DNA of 64,000 nt, taken from contig JBKGXV010000004.1 of the NCBI GenBank assembly GCA_046546375.1, positions 17,723-81,722 on the forward strand, read 5' to 3'. Below the pieces are notes generated by a model, which saw only the letters and a program-made list of their open reading frames with translations, made no database searches and had not been told where the DNA came from. Source of the DNA: JAEZKC01 sp046546375. Lineage in GTDB: Bacteria; Fibrobacterota; Chitinivibrionia; Chitinivibrionales; Chitinispirillaceae. Positions 41,877-50,508 of the stretch are shown here, piece after piece; positions within the stretch are counted from its first letter, which is position 1, and each line of letters starts with the position of its first letter. The translations under genes and the position numbers were made by a program.

Positions 41877-43490
41877 TCAGATGCCCTCGAACACCTCGTC
41901 GAGAAGTTTTTCATCGGGAGCTTTTGAAAACATGCTGAAAAGCACCGTGGCCAGTGCGCTTACTGGAAGAGACACCACGATGGGATCGAGATTCTGAAGC
42001 CAGGCACTGGTTGCCAGACTGTCCACTCCGAAAAGTGCTCTGCATATCCCAAGCGGCTTTGATTCCTTCAGGTGCACGAACACCAGCCAGAACGCACTCA
42101 CGGTCACCCCGCTGACAAAACAGGCTATGGCACCGGCTTTGGTGATTTTCCTGCTGTAGAGGGCTCCGAAATACATGGGCAGAAATGTCGCGGCGCACAG
42201 CCCGAAGAAAAGTGCTGTTCCGATGGCGATTATGGCTGAACCCTGCTCATAGAACCGGGGCAGGCCGAAAGCCAGAAAAGCACTGATGATGATAGTGACA
42301 CCCATGGCAATCCTGGTGATGAAAAGTGGATTTCTGCTTTTGATTTTGAATCCGCGCTCCAATACATCACGCCCGAACGCGGTACCCATGGTATGAAACT
42401 GGGATGAAAGGGTGGAGATGGCCGCAGCCAGCAACGTCACCATGAAAATCGCGGTAAACCAGGAGGGCATCGCTTCTTTTATATAGAAGGGAATGATATT
42501 GTCTGTTTTCTTGTCCACCGCCAGAAAGGAAACCTTTCCCAGCGTGTGCTCAAGGTGATCATGGAAAAAGACGTTGCTTAGCGAACCCACCATGTAGGCG
42601 ACTCCGGTCACGATCAGAATGAAAATCCCTCCGACCAGTACAGCCCTGTTGAGTTCTCGGTTGCTTTTCACGGTCATGAAGCGCAGCACAAGCTGGGGCT
42701 GGGCAAGCACTCCTATCCCCACCCCCAGGATAATTGTGGTCACAAGCCTCATCCAGAGTACAGAGCCGAAGCGGGGCATGGAGGTCCATCCGCGGTGTCC
42801 CTGAGAGCCGAAAAGGGTCAATGCCTGGTCTTTGAGGGCGGTCAGATCCGTATGGGCCTGAACCACACCGCCCAGTTTGGAATAGGTGAAGATGAGAAGA
42901 AGCAACATTCCGATGAACATGACCGAACCCTGAAACGCATCGGTGTACATGACCCCCTTGAGACCTCCCAGAATGACATATATCGCCACTATGGAAACAA
43001 AAAACATAAGAGCCACTTCATAGTTGATGCCCAGTATCTCGTGAATGAACTGGGTACCTCCGATGATAACCGAACTGGCGTAAAGGGGCATCGCTATGAA
43101 GATAAGCAGTCCGGAAGCGGTCTGAAGGAACCTGGACTGAAAGCGCTTGCCGATGAATTCCGAAAAGGTGTGCGCGTCAAGGTTATGACCGATTTTTCTG
43201 GTACGTTTGCCGAAAACTGCGAATGCTATGAAAATTCCCACCAGGATATTGAGAAACACCAGCCAGAGGATTCCCATACCGTATAAAGCCGATGCTCCTC
43301 CGAAACCCACAATAGCGGAGGTGCTTATGAATGCCGCTCCGTAGGAGATTGCCATGATGACCGGATGGGTTTTGCGTCCCGCAAGGAGATAATCGGCCGC
43401 GCTGCGTGTTCCTCTGAACCCCAGATACACCAGTATGGCATTGATAATAAGAAAAATGATGACAATTGTTCCCAGAAGCATCATGTTCAT
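41877..43490 (-). CDS. Sodium:solute symporter (SSS family), copy 2
   Basis: 537 residues, the same SSS fold as copy 1, with near-identical stretches (for example THPVIMAISYGAAFISTS and AHTFSEFIGKRFQSRFLQT). Differences are mainly conservative changes in membrane helices. The ATG overlaps the stop of its own accessory gene (GTGA/ATGA style). Substrate unknown. Likely co-transcribed with TetR and accessory gene upstream. Confidence 0.93.
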   Translation of the reverse strand: MNMMLLGTIVIIFLIINAILVYLGFRGTRSAADYLLAGRKTHPVIMAISYGAAFISTSAIVGFGGASALYGMGILWLVFLNILVGIFIAFAVFGKRTRKIGHNLDAHTFSEFIGKRFQSRFLQTASGLLIFIAMPLYASSVIIGGTQFIHEILGINYEVALMFFVSIVAIYVILGGLKGVMYTDAFQGSVMFIGMLLLLIFTYSKLGGVVQAHTDLTALKDQALTLFGSQGHRGWTSMPRFGSVLWMRLVTTIILGVGIGVLAQPQLVLRFMTVKSNRELNRAVLVGGIFILIVTGVAYMVGSLSNVFFHDHLEHTLGKVSFLAVDKKTDNIIPFYIKEAMPSWFTAIFMVTLLAAAISTLSSQFHTMGTAFGRDVLERGFKIKSRNPLFITRIAMGVTIIISAFLAFGLPRFYEQGSAIIAIGTALFFGLCAATFLPMYFGALYSRKITKAGAIACFVSGVTVSAFWLVFVHLKESKPLGICRALFGVDSLATSAWLQNLDPIVVSLPVSALATVLFSMFSKAPDEKLLDEVFEGI

Positions 43491-43687
43491 CTGCTGCCCC
43501 CTGCCTCTTCATACTGGGCGAGTTCGGGGTCGTGCTGCTCCCAGACAGCCTCCTCCTCGATCTCTTTCTGTTCATCTTCCCGAGGGAGATTCCAGTTCAT
43601 AATGCCATAGACGATGCAGAGAAGAGCCGCTCCGATACAGCAGATGTAGGCAAGCACCACTCCCCCTCCCTCAAGACCGAGAATCAT
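43487..43687 (-). CDS. Small symporter accessory protein, copy 2
   Basis: 66 residues from the ATG at 43687, which has AAGGAG about 7 bases upstream; an upstream in-frame start at 43759 is less likely. One helix (GGGVVLAYICCIGAALLCIVYGI) then NWNLPREDEQKEIEEE and an acidic tail, closely similar to copy 1. It overlaps the TetR gene end by 17 bases and the symporter start by 4. Confidence 0.85.
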   Translation of the reverse strand: MILGLEGGGVVLAYICCIGAALLCIVYGIMNWNLPREDEQKEIEEEAVWEQHDPELAQYEEAGGSR

Positions 43688-44327
43688 CTGTGTTCTCCTT
43701 TGCAGCATGAGTTGAATAGATTCCGTTTTCAAGAATACCAAGCAGAAGCTCCCATTCATTCAGATATTCCTGCTTGAGTGCCTCGCGGTTGGTGCTGCCG
43801 GAAAGCTTGAGCATGAAATCGTTGCGGGTTTTGATCAGAAGCCAGATCAGAAGATCCATTATGATCTCCTTGGGGAATGCCAGCCCGGAGGAGCTCAGGT
43901 TGCTGAACACCTGATTGAACCGGTGGAGAAATGTCTTGTGCACCTCGGATTTAAGCTGAAGGTCCTGCAGACTGCCGCACTTGACTATGAAAGCTATCAT
44001 ATCCGGGTACTCGAGATAGAAATCTATTGCGATACCCGATACCAGGCGGAAGCGCTGCAGTATATCGGAGGGAAGGGTCAGTTTATCCCTGCGGATATGT
44101 TCCTGGATGTAGTCGTAAAGGGAGGAATAGACATGATCCACTATGAAGAGAAAGAGCTCCTTTTTGCTGGAGATGTATTCATACAGACCGCCTTTGGAGA
44201 TTCCCGCCTTTTTGATGATGCGGTCGGTTGAGCCCTGTTCATAGCCGCTGGCGCCGAATTCTTCGATACAGGCTTTGATGATAGCTTCCCTTTTGGGTGC
44301 CGGGATTTTGAGAAATGTCTTTTTCAA
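43671..44327 (-). CDS. TetR/AcrR-family transcriptional regulator
   Basis: 218 residues. N-terminal helix-turn-helix region with AIIKACIEEFGASGYEQGSTDRIIKKAGISKGGLYEYISSKKELF, the TetR signature, followed by a helical ligand-binding domain. It overlaps the accessory protein gene and so sits at the head of the copy 2 operon, probably controlling the symporters. The palindrome at 41622-41635 is a possible site. Ligand unknown. Confidence 0.92.
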   Translation of the reverse strand: MKKTFLKIPAPKREAIIKACIEEFGASGYEQGSTDRIIKKAGISKGGLYEYISSKKELFLFIVDHVYSSLYDYIQEHIRRDKLTLPSDILQRFRLVSGIAIDFYLEYPDMIAFIVKCGSLQDLQLKSEVHKTFLHRFNQVFSNLSSSGLAFPKEIIMDLLIWLLIKTRNDFMLKLSGSTNREALKQEYLNEWELLLGILENGIYSTHAAKENTDDSRS

Positions 44328-44630
44328 CTAGGAGCTTTCCCGTAAAGAAGTTAGAAACCGAGGTGTATGAGACTGCCTGCTCAGCAGGTATTGAAAATAG
44401 TTGATGGATTCGGAAGGGGGCAATCGCGCGGCCTGCGGAAACGGCCCGATTTTAGGAATATGACTTCCGTTTTTTTGGCACTCATACAATCCGTAGTACG
44501 GCTGAAAACCCCTGTACCGGCTTAACAGTGCGTATTTTCATTTGGAATTTTAATTGCTTCTGAGTTAAGGTGGCAGAGAAGAGTCCGGTTTCACACCGGA
44601 AGACAATGATTTGTTTAAAAGGGGGCTGGT
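44328..44630. promoter_or_regulatory. Divergent intergenic region
   Basis: 303 bases between the TetR gene (minus) and an exported barrel gene (plus). No ORF or clear structure is supported. It must hold the promoter for each side; no operator like that at 41622 is seen apart from a single half-site-like GAAACCGA near 44355. Confidence 0.4.
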
Positions 44631-45413
44631 ATGAACAGGCTGGTACGCATTGCTTCACTGATATTTCTGGTTGCGGTTCCGTTGATTGCCGGGATTCCGG
44701 TACAGAGCATGAATGAAAGCACGCTGGGGGTGGAGTATTCCGGTTTGACCAGCGGGCAGCTGCTGGATGAGGACAAGGGGGAGTCTTCAATTATCAGTCA
44801 TTTCTTCCGTCTTCAGTACTCCCCCGTTTCTCTTCTTCGTTTCTCTCTGGGAGTGGGAAGCAGCCGTCTTGGAATAGAATCCGGCGAAGTTGACTTCTGC
44901 GGTGAGCCGGGACTAGCGGCAATGGGTGGAGCAGCGCTTAACCTGCCCAGAGTTCACCGTCTGGTTTCTCTTACCGGCGGAGTGGAGTCCTATTATCTGA
45001 GCAGTGTGTCGGGAGATCTGAGGTCCATTGCCTTTATGCACACTCCTTTTGCGGGGCTGATTGTTCACCTGAGTCCTTATGTGGATATGGAACTGGGCGG
45101 AAGTTACCACATTTTTGACAACCAGATCAAGACAAATGACGGGATACTGAATTTCCGCAACAGTGAACAGATGAGGTTCTACGGATCGCTCACTCTTCAC
45201 GATCCCCTAAGCGGGGTATATATAAGCGGTGGAGTGAGTTCTCCCGGAGATTTCTCCGATGTGGTAAGGGACGGCTCTCCCTACAGATCAAGTGCCTGGA
45301 TTCAGTTCGGGATAATTCTGAAGCAGGACAAGGAGTTTGCCAGAACGGAAAGGGAGATACGCAAATACTTTTCAAGCCACAAGCAGTTGAAGGAGAGGGA
45401 CCGGCGCTTATAG
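44631..45413 (+). CDS. Exported beta-barrel-like protein of unknown function
   Basis: 260 residues. N-terminal signal peptide (LVRIASLIFLVAVPLIAGIPV) followed by many short glycine-rich strands (FFRLQYSPVSLLRFSLGVG, LSPYVDMELGGSYHIF, MRFYGSLTLHD) and a final basic helix (REIRKYFSSHKQLKERDRRL) that is odd for a barrel. Ribosome site GGGGG upstream of ATG. Followed 62 bases later by a type IV pilin-like gene. Family not recognised. Confidence 0.6.
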   Translation: MNRLVRIASLIFLVAVPLIAGIPVQSMNESTLGVEYSGLTSGQLLDEDKGESSIISHFFRLQYSPVSLLRFSLGVGSSRLGIESGEVDFCGEPGLAAMGGAALNLPRVHRLVSLTGGVESYYLSSVSGDLRSIAFMHTPFAGLIVHLSPYVDMELGGSYHIFDNQIKTNDGILNFRNSEQMRFYGSLTLHDPLSGVYISGGVSSPGDFSDVVRDGSPYRSSAWIQFGIILKQDKEFARTEREIRKYFSSHKQLKERDRRL

Positions 45414-45475
45414 TGCGTTACATGCCGATGTACATGCTGGGAGAGATGATCAAATGAAATGCAGGAGTGGAGTAT

Positions 45476-45799
45476 ATGTTAAAAAATTATATCAAAGGTT
45501 TTTCTTTTATAGAGGTTGTTGTCGTGGTGGTGATAGTTACCGTTCTGGCGGCAGTGGCCTTCCCTCTCTATAACGGCTATGTCCAGGACACACGTCAGGA
45601 CGTGGTTGATAACCTGGCCAAGAATGCAGCCGCGGCAGCAAATGCCTACTGGCGCAAAACCGGGGCTGCACCCACCCTTGAACAGCTCAAGCTGTTCTAC
45701 GATGAAAACACCTATGACATAGTGATTGACGGTTCCAATGTGACAGTGACAGATAAGACAAGAAGTTCCATTATCAAAATAGTACCCTACACCCATTAG
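45476..45799 (+). CDS. Type IV pilin-like (pseudopilin) protein
   Basis: 107 residues. Prepilin peptidase site after a short basic leader: NYIKG then FSFIEVVVVVVIVTVLAAVAFP, with the conserved glutamate at +5 and the N-methylated Phe at +1. A short C-terminal domain follows, with alanines, DNLAKNAAAAANAYWRK, a helix and terminal beta strands. AGGAG precedes the ATG. Small for a major pilin, so probably a minor pilin or type II secretion pseudopilin; no assembly ATPase or peptidase lies nearby. Confidence 0.85.
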   Translation: MLKNYIKGFSFIEVVVVVVIVTVLAAVAFPLYNGYVQDTRQDVVDNLAKNAAAAANAYWRKTGAAPTLEQLKLFYDENTYDIVIDGSNVTVTDKTRSSIIKIVPYTH

Positions 45800-45806
45800 A
45801 GGCGAA

Positions 45807-45898
45807 ATGACGGAAAAAAAATTGGCCGAGCAGACGAATTCACTCTCGTTGAACTGTTTACATCCGCGGTTATACTGGCCATAGCAATTGCGGCTATC
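45807..45898 (+). pseudogene. Remnant of a second pilin start
   Basis: 8 bases after the previous pilin stop is ATGACGGAAAAAAAATTGG. Read with the ATG frame, the product stops after about 17 codons. Shifting by one base in the run of eight A gives GRADEF, TLVELFTSAVILAIAIAAIE, a clear N-terminal pilin helix with glutamate at +5. The gene is thus frameshifted and truncated into the terminator hairpin. An alternative is slippage on the A run, but the short tail after the helix argues for decay. Confidence 0.5.
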
Positions 45899-45921
45899 GA
45901 GGACTCGAAAACCGAGTCCTC
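45899..45921. terminator. Terminator between pilin and copper ATPase genes
   Basis: GAGGACTCG (45899-45907) and CGAGTCCTC (45913-45921) form a perfect 9-bp stem with a 5-base loop, followed by TTTTCTTT on the plus strand. It overlaps the stop codon of the minus-strand copper ATPase and can terminate convergent transcripts. Confidence 0.75.
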
Positions 45922-48349
45922 AACCATTTTCTTTAAGAACTGAAGGGGTGTACCCTTTTAAAAGAAGCGATAAGGTAACAACAGTCACCGAACTCATCGC
46001 CATAGCCAGTCCTGCCAGCTCAGGTCTGAATGTCCATCCGAAGATTGGATTCAGCACACCAGCCGCAAGAGGTATAAGTGCGGTGTTATAGGCAAAAGCC
46101 CAGAACAAGTTACCCTTTATTCTGTTCATAAGCTTTCCACCCAGTTCGATAGCGGCCACAGCATCCATCGGATCGCTTTTCACCAGAACAATCTCACCGC
46201 TCTCAACTGCCACATCCGTTCCGCCACCCATGGCGATTCCCACGTCAGACTGCACCAAAGCGGGTGCATCATTTATGCCGTCACCGACAAAGGCAACAGA
46301 TTCACCACGGTTCTGGAGTTCTTTAACCCTGGCGTTTTTCTCCTGAGGAAGCACCTCCGCAATCACCTCATCAATACCGATCTGACGCGCCACAGCCTCT
46401 GCGGTCCGGCGGTTGTCTCCCGATACCATCATCACCTTCAGTCCCATTTTCTTGAGATTCTTCACAGCATTCAAAGATGAATCCCGAACAGTATCGGCAA
46501 CCGCTACTGCTCCAATTATCCGCCCGTCCCGGCAAACAAGAATAACTGTTTTACCCTCATTCTCCAGACGCAACATATCGTTTTCCATGTCATCACTGAC
46601 AATGAAACCCTGTTCCTTTACTCCCTTTCTGTTCCCTGCAAACAGCTTGTGGTCTTCCAGATCACCCCTCACACCCATTCCCTCCAGAGTATCAAAACCA
46701 GTACACTCCCTGATCTCAATTCCACTTTCATGTGCTTTTTCCACTACGGCGTCAGCCAGCGGGTGTTGAGAATTCTTTTCAAGTGATGAAGCGAAATACA
46801 GCACCTGTCGAAATTCTTCTCCGTACCCCAGAACATCTGTCACAACCGGTTTACCCTGAGTCAACGTTCCGGTTTTATCGAATACCACCGTGGTGAGCTT
46901 CTGAGCCAATTCGAGAGCTTCCCCGTTTTTTATCAGTATTCCCAGTTCAGCTCCCCTCCCGATTCCCACAGTGACAGCTGTAGGTGAGGCCAAGCCGAGA
47001 GCGCACGGACACGCAATAACAAGCACGGCAATAAGTGTTGTAACTGAAAAAAGCAGTGTTTCCCCGGCAATGAGAAACCAACCCAGAAAGGAAAATATGG
47101 CAATGCCCAGAACCACGGGAATGAACCAGGCCACAACCCTGTCTGCGATGCGCTGGATTTGCGGACGCGAGGACTGAGCATCACGAACCAGCTTGATAAT
47201 CTGCGAAAGCATGGTATCTTTGCCGATTTTGGTAGCCTTGAATTTCAATACCCCGTTTCGGTTCACTGTACCACCAATAACAGTACTTCCCTCTTTTTTC
47301 AAAACAGGCAGTGATTCTCCTGTCAACATACTTTCGTCAACGGAACTTTCTCCCGAAACAACTTTACCGTCAACCGGTATCTTCTCCCCGGGTTTAACAA
47401 AAACCACATCGTCTATGGCAACATCATCCACATCAACCACTTTTTCACCTTCGTCAGTGATTATCACTGCCGTCCGGGGAGCTAGACCCATAAGCTTCTT
47501 TATGGATTCCGATGTTCTCCCTCTGGCACGGGATTCCAGAAACCTACCCAGAGTCAGAAATCCAGCCAGCATAACCGCGGTTTCGTAGAACATAAACTCA
47601 TGATGATCCAAAACACCAACTGTCCCCAGAACACTTGCTCCGTATGCGGTGAAAATTCCCATCGCATACATAACGTCCATGGAAAGATTTCTGACCCGTA
47701 AAGCATTTACAGCTGCGGTAAAAATGGGCCAGGAAACAAACAGAAACACAGGTGTGGTTACCGCGAACATAAACCAGGAGACCGCTGAAGTAACCAGATG
47801 TGGATAGAACATGAGAGCCATGAGCGGCAAACTGACCGCAAAAGAGACAATTACTCGAATCAGTCTGGTCTTCTGCTCTTTTTTCCGGAGGATGTCTGTT
47901 TCTTCTGATTGTTCCTGCTCCTCCACCATACCTCTGTATTCGTAGCCGGCCTTTTCTATTGCCTTGCGGATTTGACCGGGCCCTAAAAGAGAGGAAACGA
48001 AAATGACCTGAGCAGAATCTGTTGAAGGATTCACCGAGGCATCCACTACCCCCTCCAGCTTCATTAATTCCTCCCGCACTCTCAACGCACATGAGGCGCA
48101 GGTCATACCCATAACCGTTACGGTAAGAGAATCGAATCCGACGCTGTATCCGGCGTCTTTTACCAGATCATTGATCTGATCTACACCGATATGCGCTCCG
48201 TCATACTGAACTCTCGCACTTTCAGTCCCGAAATTGACCTGCACTTCTCTGATATTCTGGTTTTTCTCAAGAGCCTGCTTTAACGTATGAGCGCAATTAA
48301 CACAGTGCATCCCTTTGATTCCAAGCTCAACAGTTCGTATTTCAGCCAT
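45920..48349 (-). CDS. copA: Copper-translocating P-type ATPase
   Basis: 809 residues. Two N-terminal heavy-metal-associated domains with CxxC: GMHCVNC at about residues 14-19 and GMTCASC near 85. Then membrane helices, the CPC motif in VLVIACPCALGLASPT near residue 450, the phosphorylation site DKTGTLTQG near 490, and VGDGINDAPAL near 690. This is the full Cu+ exporter plan; Ag+ or other ions cannot be excluded. Exports Cu+ to the periplasm at ATP cost. The stop overlaps the terminator hairpin. No copper regulator or chaperone gene is adjacent. Confidence 0.95.
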   Translation of the reverse strand: MAEIRTVELGIKGMHCVNCAHTLKQALEKNQNIREVQVNFGTESARVQYDGAHIGVDQINDLVKDAGYSVGFDSLTVTVMGMTCASCALRVREELMKLEGVVDASVNPSTDSAQVIFVSSLLGPGQIRKAIEKAGYEYRGMVEEQEQSEETDILRKKEQKTRLIRVIVSFAVSLPLMALMFYPHLVTSAVSWFMFAVTTPVFLFVSWPIFTAAVNALRVRNLSMDVMYAMGIFTAYGASVLGTVGVLDHHEFMFYETAVMLAGFLTLGRFLESRARGRTSESIKKLMGLAPRTAVIITDEGEKVVDVDDVAIDDVVFVKPGEKIPVDGKVVSGESSVDESMLTGESLPVLKKEGSTVIGGTVNRNGVLKFKATKIGKDTMLSQIIKLVRDAQSSRPQIQRIADRVVAWFIPVVLGIAIFSFLGWFLIAGETLLFSVTTLIAVLVIACPCALGLASPTAVTVGIGRGAELGILIKNGEALELAQKLTTVVFDKTGTLTQGKPVVTDVLGYGEEFRQVLYFASSLEKNSQHPLADAVVEKAHESGIEIRECTGFDTLEGMGVRGDLEDHKLFAGNRKGVKEQGFIVSDDMENDMLRLENEGKTVILVCRDGRIIGAVAVADTVRDSSLNAVKNLKKMGLKVMMVSGDNRRTAEAVARQIGIDEVIAEVLPQEKNARVKELQNRGESVAFVGDGINDAPALVQSDVGIAMGGGTDVAVESGEIVLVKSDPMDAVAAIELGGKLMNRIKGNLFWAFAYNTALIPLAAGVLNPIFGWTFRPELAGLAMAMSSVTVVTLSLLLKGYTPSVLKENG

Positions 48350-48474
48350 TTAGCTACCCATGCTGATTCAAGTTCGAAAGAATAGTAATCCATACGTAGA
48401 ATACGGAGAAGCTGGTTGTTTAATTTAAACTGCGATTCAACAGAATCAAAGATTTGCAATCATCTGTCCATATA

Positions 48475-49359
48475 TCAGAAGCCAATGCTGAATTTGATCC
48501 CAAGCATTTCTTCGGCTTTGGCTGAATTAAGACTTACATCCCCCATCCGAGGTGGCCCCGCTTTCTCCTCACGACGTAAAATCCCCTTGAGAAGGAAGGG
48601 ATCAAAGCCACCTCTCCGCAACACGTATTCGCCTAACCGATGAAGTGAACGTTTCACCGGACCTCCACAATGTAAGAGTCCTTCAGGTTCAAGCTGCAGA
48701 ATCCGAACTGCGGCTGCAGTAATGTCATCACATTTGATACAGCTCCTCAGCTCATCACGGAAAAGAGTTACCGGCAGCGACCTTTCGAAACGCCTGCGGA
48801 TAAATCCCACAGCCCCCTTGTCACCGGTTACCGATTCCCCGATGGGCAGCCCCAGCCTGACGATACAGAATCGTGGACATCGGGAAATCTCCCTCTCCGC
48901 TCCCACCATTGTTTTTCCGGCCACAGTGAGCGGATCAGGCACACATTCCTCACAATACCCCTTCTGCGGAACCCCTCTACCTGAAAAAATCAGATCTGAG
49001 CTGAAATACGTGACATGACAAACTTCGCCGAAAACATCCGCAATGACCCGTGCTCCTTCAGTATTCATGAGACGAGCCCAGGCCGGACGCTCTTCACATA
49101 CATCCAGATCACATACCCCCGCGCAGTGAAGCACATGAGTTGGATGAAAGCGCTTTTTGATTTCTTTCAGAGTGTCCTTGTCCGTGATGCATACCGGCAG
49201 GACATTCTCCCCACGGGGTATTCTCATTTTAGGAGAACGTATGGCGTAGAGTCTGTCAGAACCCATAAGAGTATTGAGCCAATCAAATATCGGCCAGCCG
49301 TGGATTGAAGTAACTCCGGTCATAAGGACCCGGACTGAAGAAGGAAGCGAAAAAGACAT
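48475..49359 (-). CDS. RmlD-like NAD(P)-dependent sugar reductase
   Basis: 294 residues of the extended SDR type: nucleotide loop in VLMTGVTSIHGWPIF (unusual for the family, normally GxxGxxG), LHCAGVCDLDVCEERP, and TYFSSDLIFSGRG, followed by MVGAEREISR in the YxxxK position. Resembles dTDP-4-dehydrorhamnose reductase (RmlD) but without rml neighbours. Either a divergent NDP-sugar reductase or another SDR; the first glycine-rich loop being degenerate reduces certainty about activity. Confidence 0.78.
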   Translation of the reverse strand: MSFSLPSSVRVLMTGVTSIHGWPIFDWLNTLMGSDRLYAIRSPKMRIPRGENVLPVCITDKDTLKEIKKRFHPTHVLHCAGVCDLDVCEERPAWARLMNTEGARVIADVFGEVCHVTYFSSDLIFSGRGVPQKGYCEECVPDPLTVAGKTMVGAEREISRCPRFCIVRLGLPIGESVTGDKGAVGFIRRRFERSLPVTLFRDELRSCIKCDDITAAAVRILQLEPEGLLHCGGPVKRSLHRLGEYVLRRGGFDPFLLKGILRREEKAGPPRMGDVSLNSAKAEEMLGIKFSIGF

Positions 49360-49421
49360 GGGGTGAATATAAATTGCTGAGCCGGTTTAAGGAAAAGTAT
49401 CCCGTTGCCCGTTTTACCGGG

Positions 49422-49570
49422 CCGCTCATGCTGCCTGTGACGAGCCTTTCGAAGTGAGCCCGTCGGCGGAAGCATGAGCGGAATGAACCTCTTGCTTCCA
49501 CATTCAATTATTCCGTGTCTCTTTGCGCTCTGAGCGCCTCTGGGTGAAATTATCCGCTTCCGTTATCCCG
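49422..49570. repeat. Composite intergenic repeat, copy A
   Basis: The 324-base gap to 49683 has no gene. CCGCTCATGCT (49422-49432) and AGCATGAGCGG (49471-49481) form an 11-bp inverted repeat with an inner palindrome CTTTCGAAG. It is followed by TGAACC and, at about 49508, TATTCCGTGTCTCTTTGCGCTCTGAG and CGCCTCTGGGTGA, which parallels copy B at 32030-32158. Likely a dispersed non-coding element. Confidence 0.45.
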
Positions 49571-49683
49571 TTTTTTCGGACAACAAGATTTCGAAACGTT
49601 CACCTCCAGCACACCTTGAGGCCTTAACCGGACACCCGCTGTTTTGAAAACGTCTGCAGGAAACAACGGGGGCCCAATCAGAA

Positions 49684-50370
49684 TCAGTAATCAAGAGAGT
49701 ATCCCGCCATGAGCTGGAAGGCGTAGTTGCGGACATCCTGCCCATCGAACACTTCCAGTAATCCCCAATGGTAGCGGAAATCCAAAACCACCGCTCCGGG
49801 CCCGGTCTCTATATCAAAACTCAATCCCGTAGCAAGTCCGATATCAAAATCATTCACCGCATCATCGATCTCCTCTCCAAAACCGGTCATGAAACCAAGA
49901 TCCGATCCGGCGGGAACATTATCCAGCCCCTCAGTACGGGCACGAAGACTGTAGGAAAATACTGGACCCACGTAGGCACTGGGAGTAACCGGAATATCCA
50001 GAGGGATCATCAGCTTGAACAAAACGGGAACGGTGATATAATCGATATAAGCCTTCAATTCTTCGTTGTTGACATCCCAGCTTTTCCCTCCTCTCAAATA
50101 GAGAAGCTCGGGCTGGAATGCCAGAAAGTCGGGAATAAAGTCATAACGGAGAAACACACCGCCGGTAACAGAATAAACCCAGCCCTGTTCTACCGAAGTC
50201 ACCGGATCGGAAATCAAAAGGTCATCTTCGAATCCACTTATGCCATCACCCCAGAGGTTGGATATGGATAATCCGCCCTTCACACCGAACCGCACCTGAG
50301 ACTCCACAGCAGAACCAGCCAGCAGAATAAGCAGCGAAGCAGCCGTAACACCTTTCATGAACCTGTTCAT
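49684..50370 (-). CDS. Outer-membrane beta-barrel protein (porin-like)
   Basis: 228 residues. Signal peptide MKGVTAASLLILLAGSAVES after a three-residue start, then FGVKGGLSISNLWGDG and LAFQPELLYLRGGKSW, the pattern of the PorT/OMP_b-brl family in Bacteroidota-like diderms, with a strand-ending ELMAGYSLDY-type tail (FQLMAGYSLDY). AGGAGG lies 7 bases upstream of the ATG at 50370. Sits 138 bases from the RtcB gene end. Confidence 0.75.
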   Translation of the reverse strand: MNRFMKGVTAASLLILLAGSAVESQVRFGVKGGLSISNLWGDGISGFEDDLLISDPVTSVEQGWVYSVTGGVFLRYDFIPDFLAFQPELLYLRGGKSWDVNNEELKAYIDYITVPVLFKLMIPLDIPVTPSAYVGPVFSYSLRARTEGLDNVPAGSDLGFMTGFGEEIDDAVNDFDIGLATGLSFDIETGPGAVVLDFRYHWGLLEVFDGQDVRNYAFQLMAGYSLDY

Positions 50371-50508
50371 TTAAATCCTCCTTGCGATAGGAATATGGGA
50401 ACACATCCGTCCATTGCCAAAAACAGGCAGACGGAGAGTGATGAAATGAAAGCGCAAAAGACAGTCCAAAAGGAGTCTGGGGTTTATATGCCAAGGTATC
50501 GAGGGACC

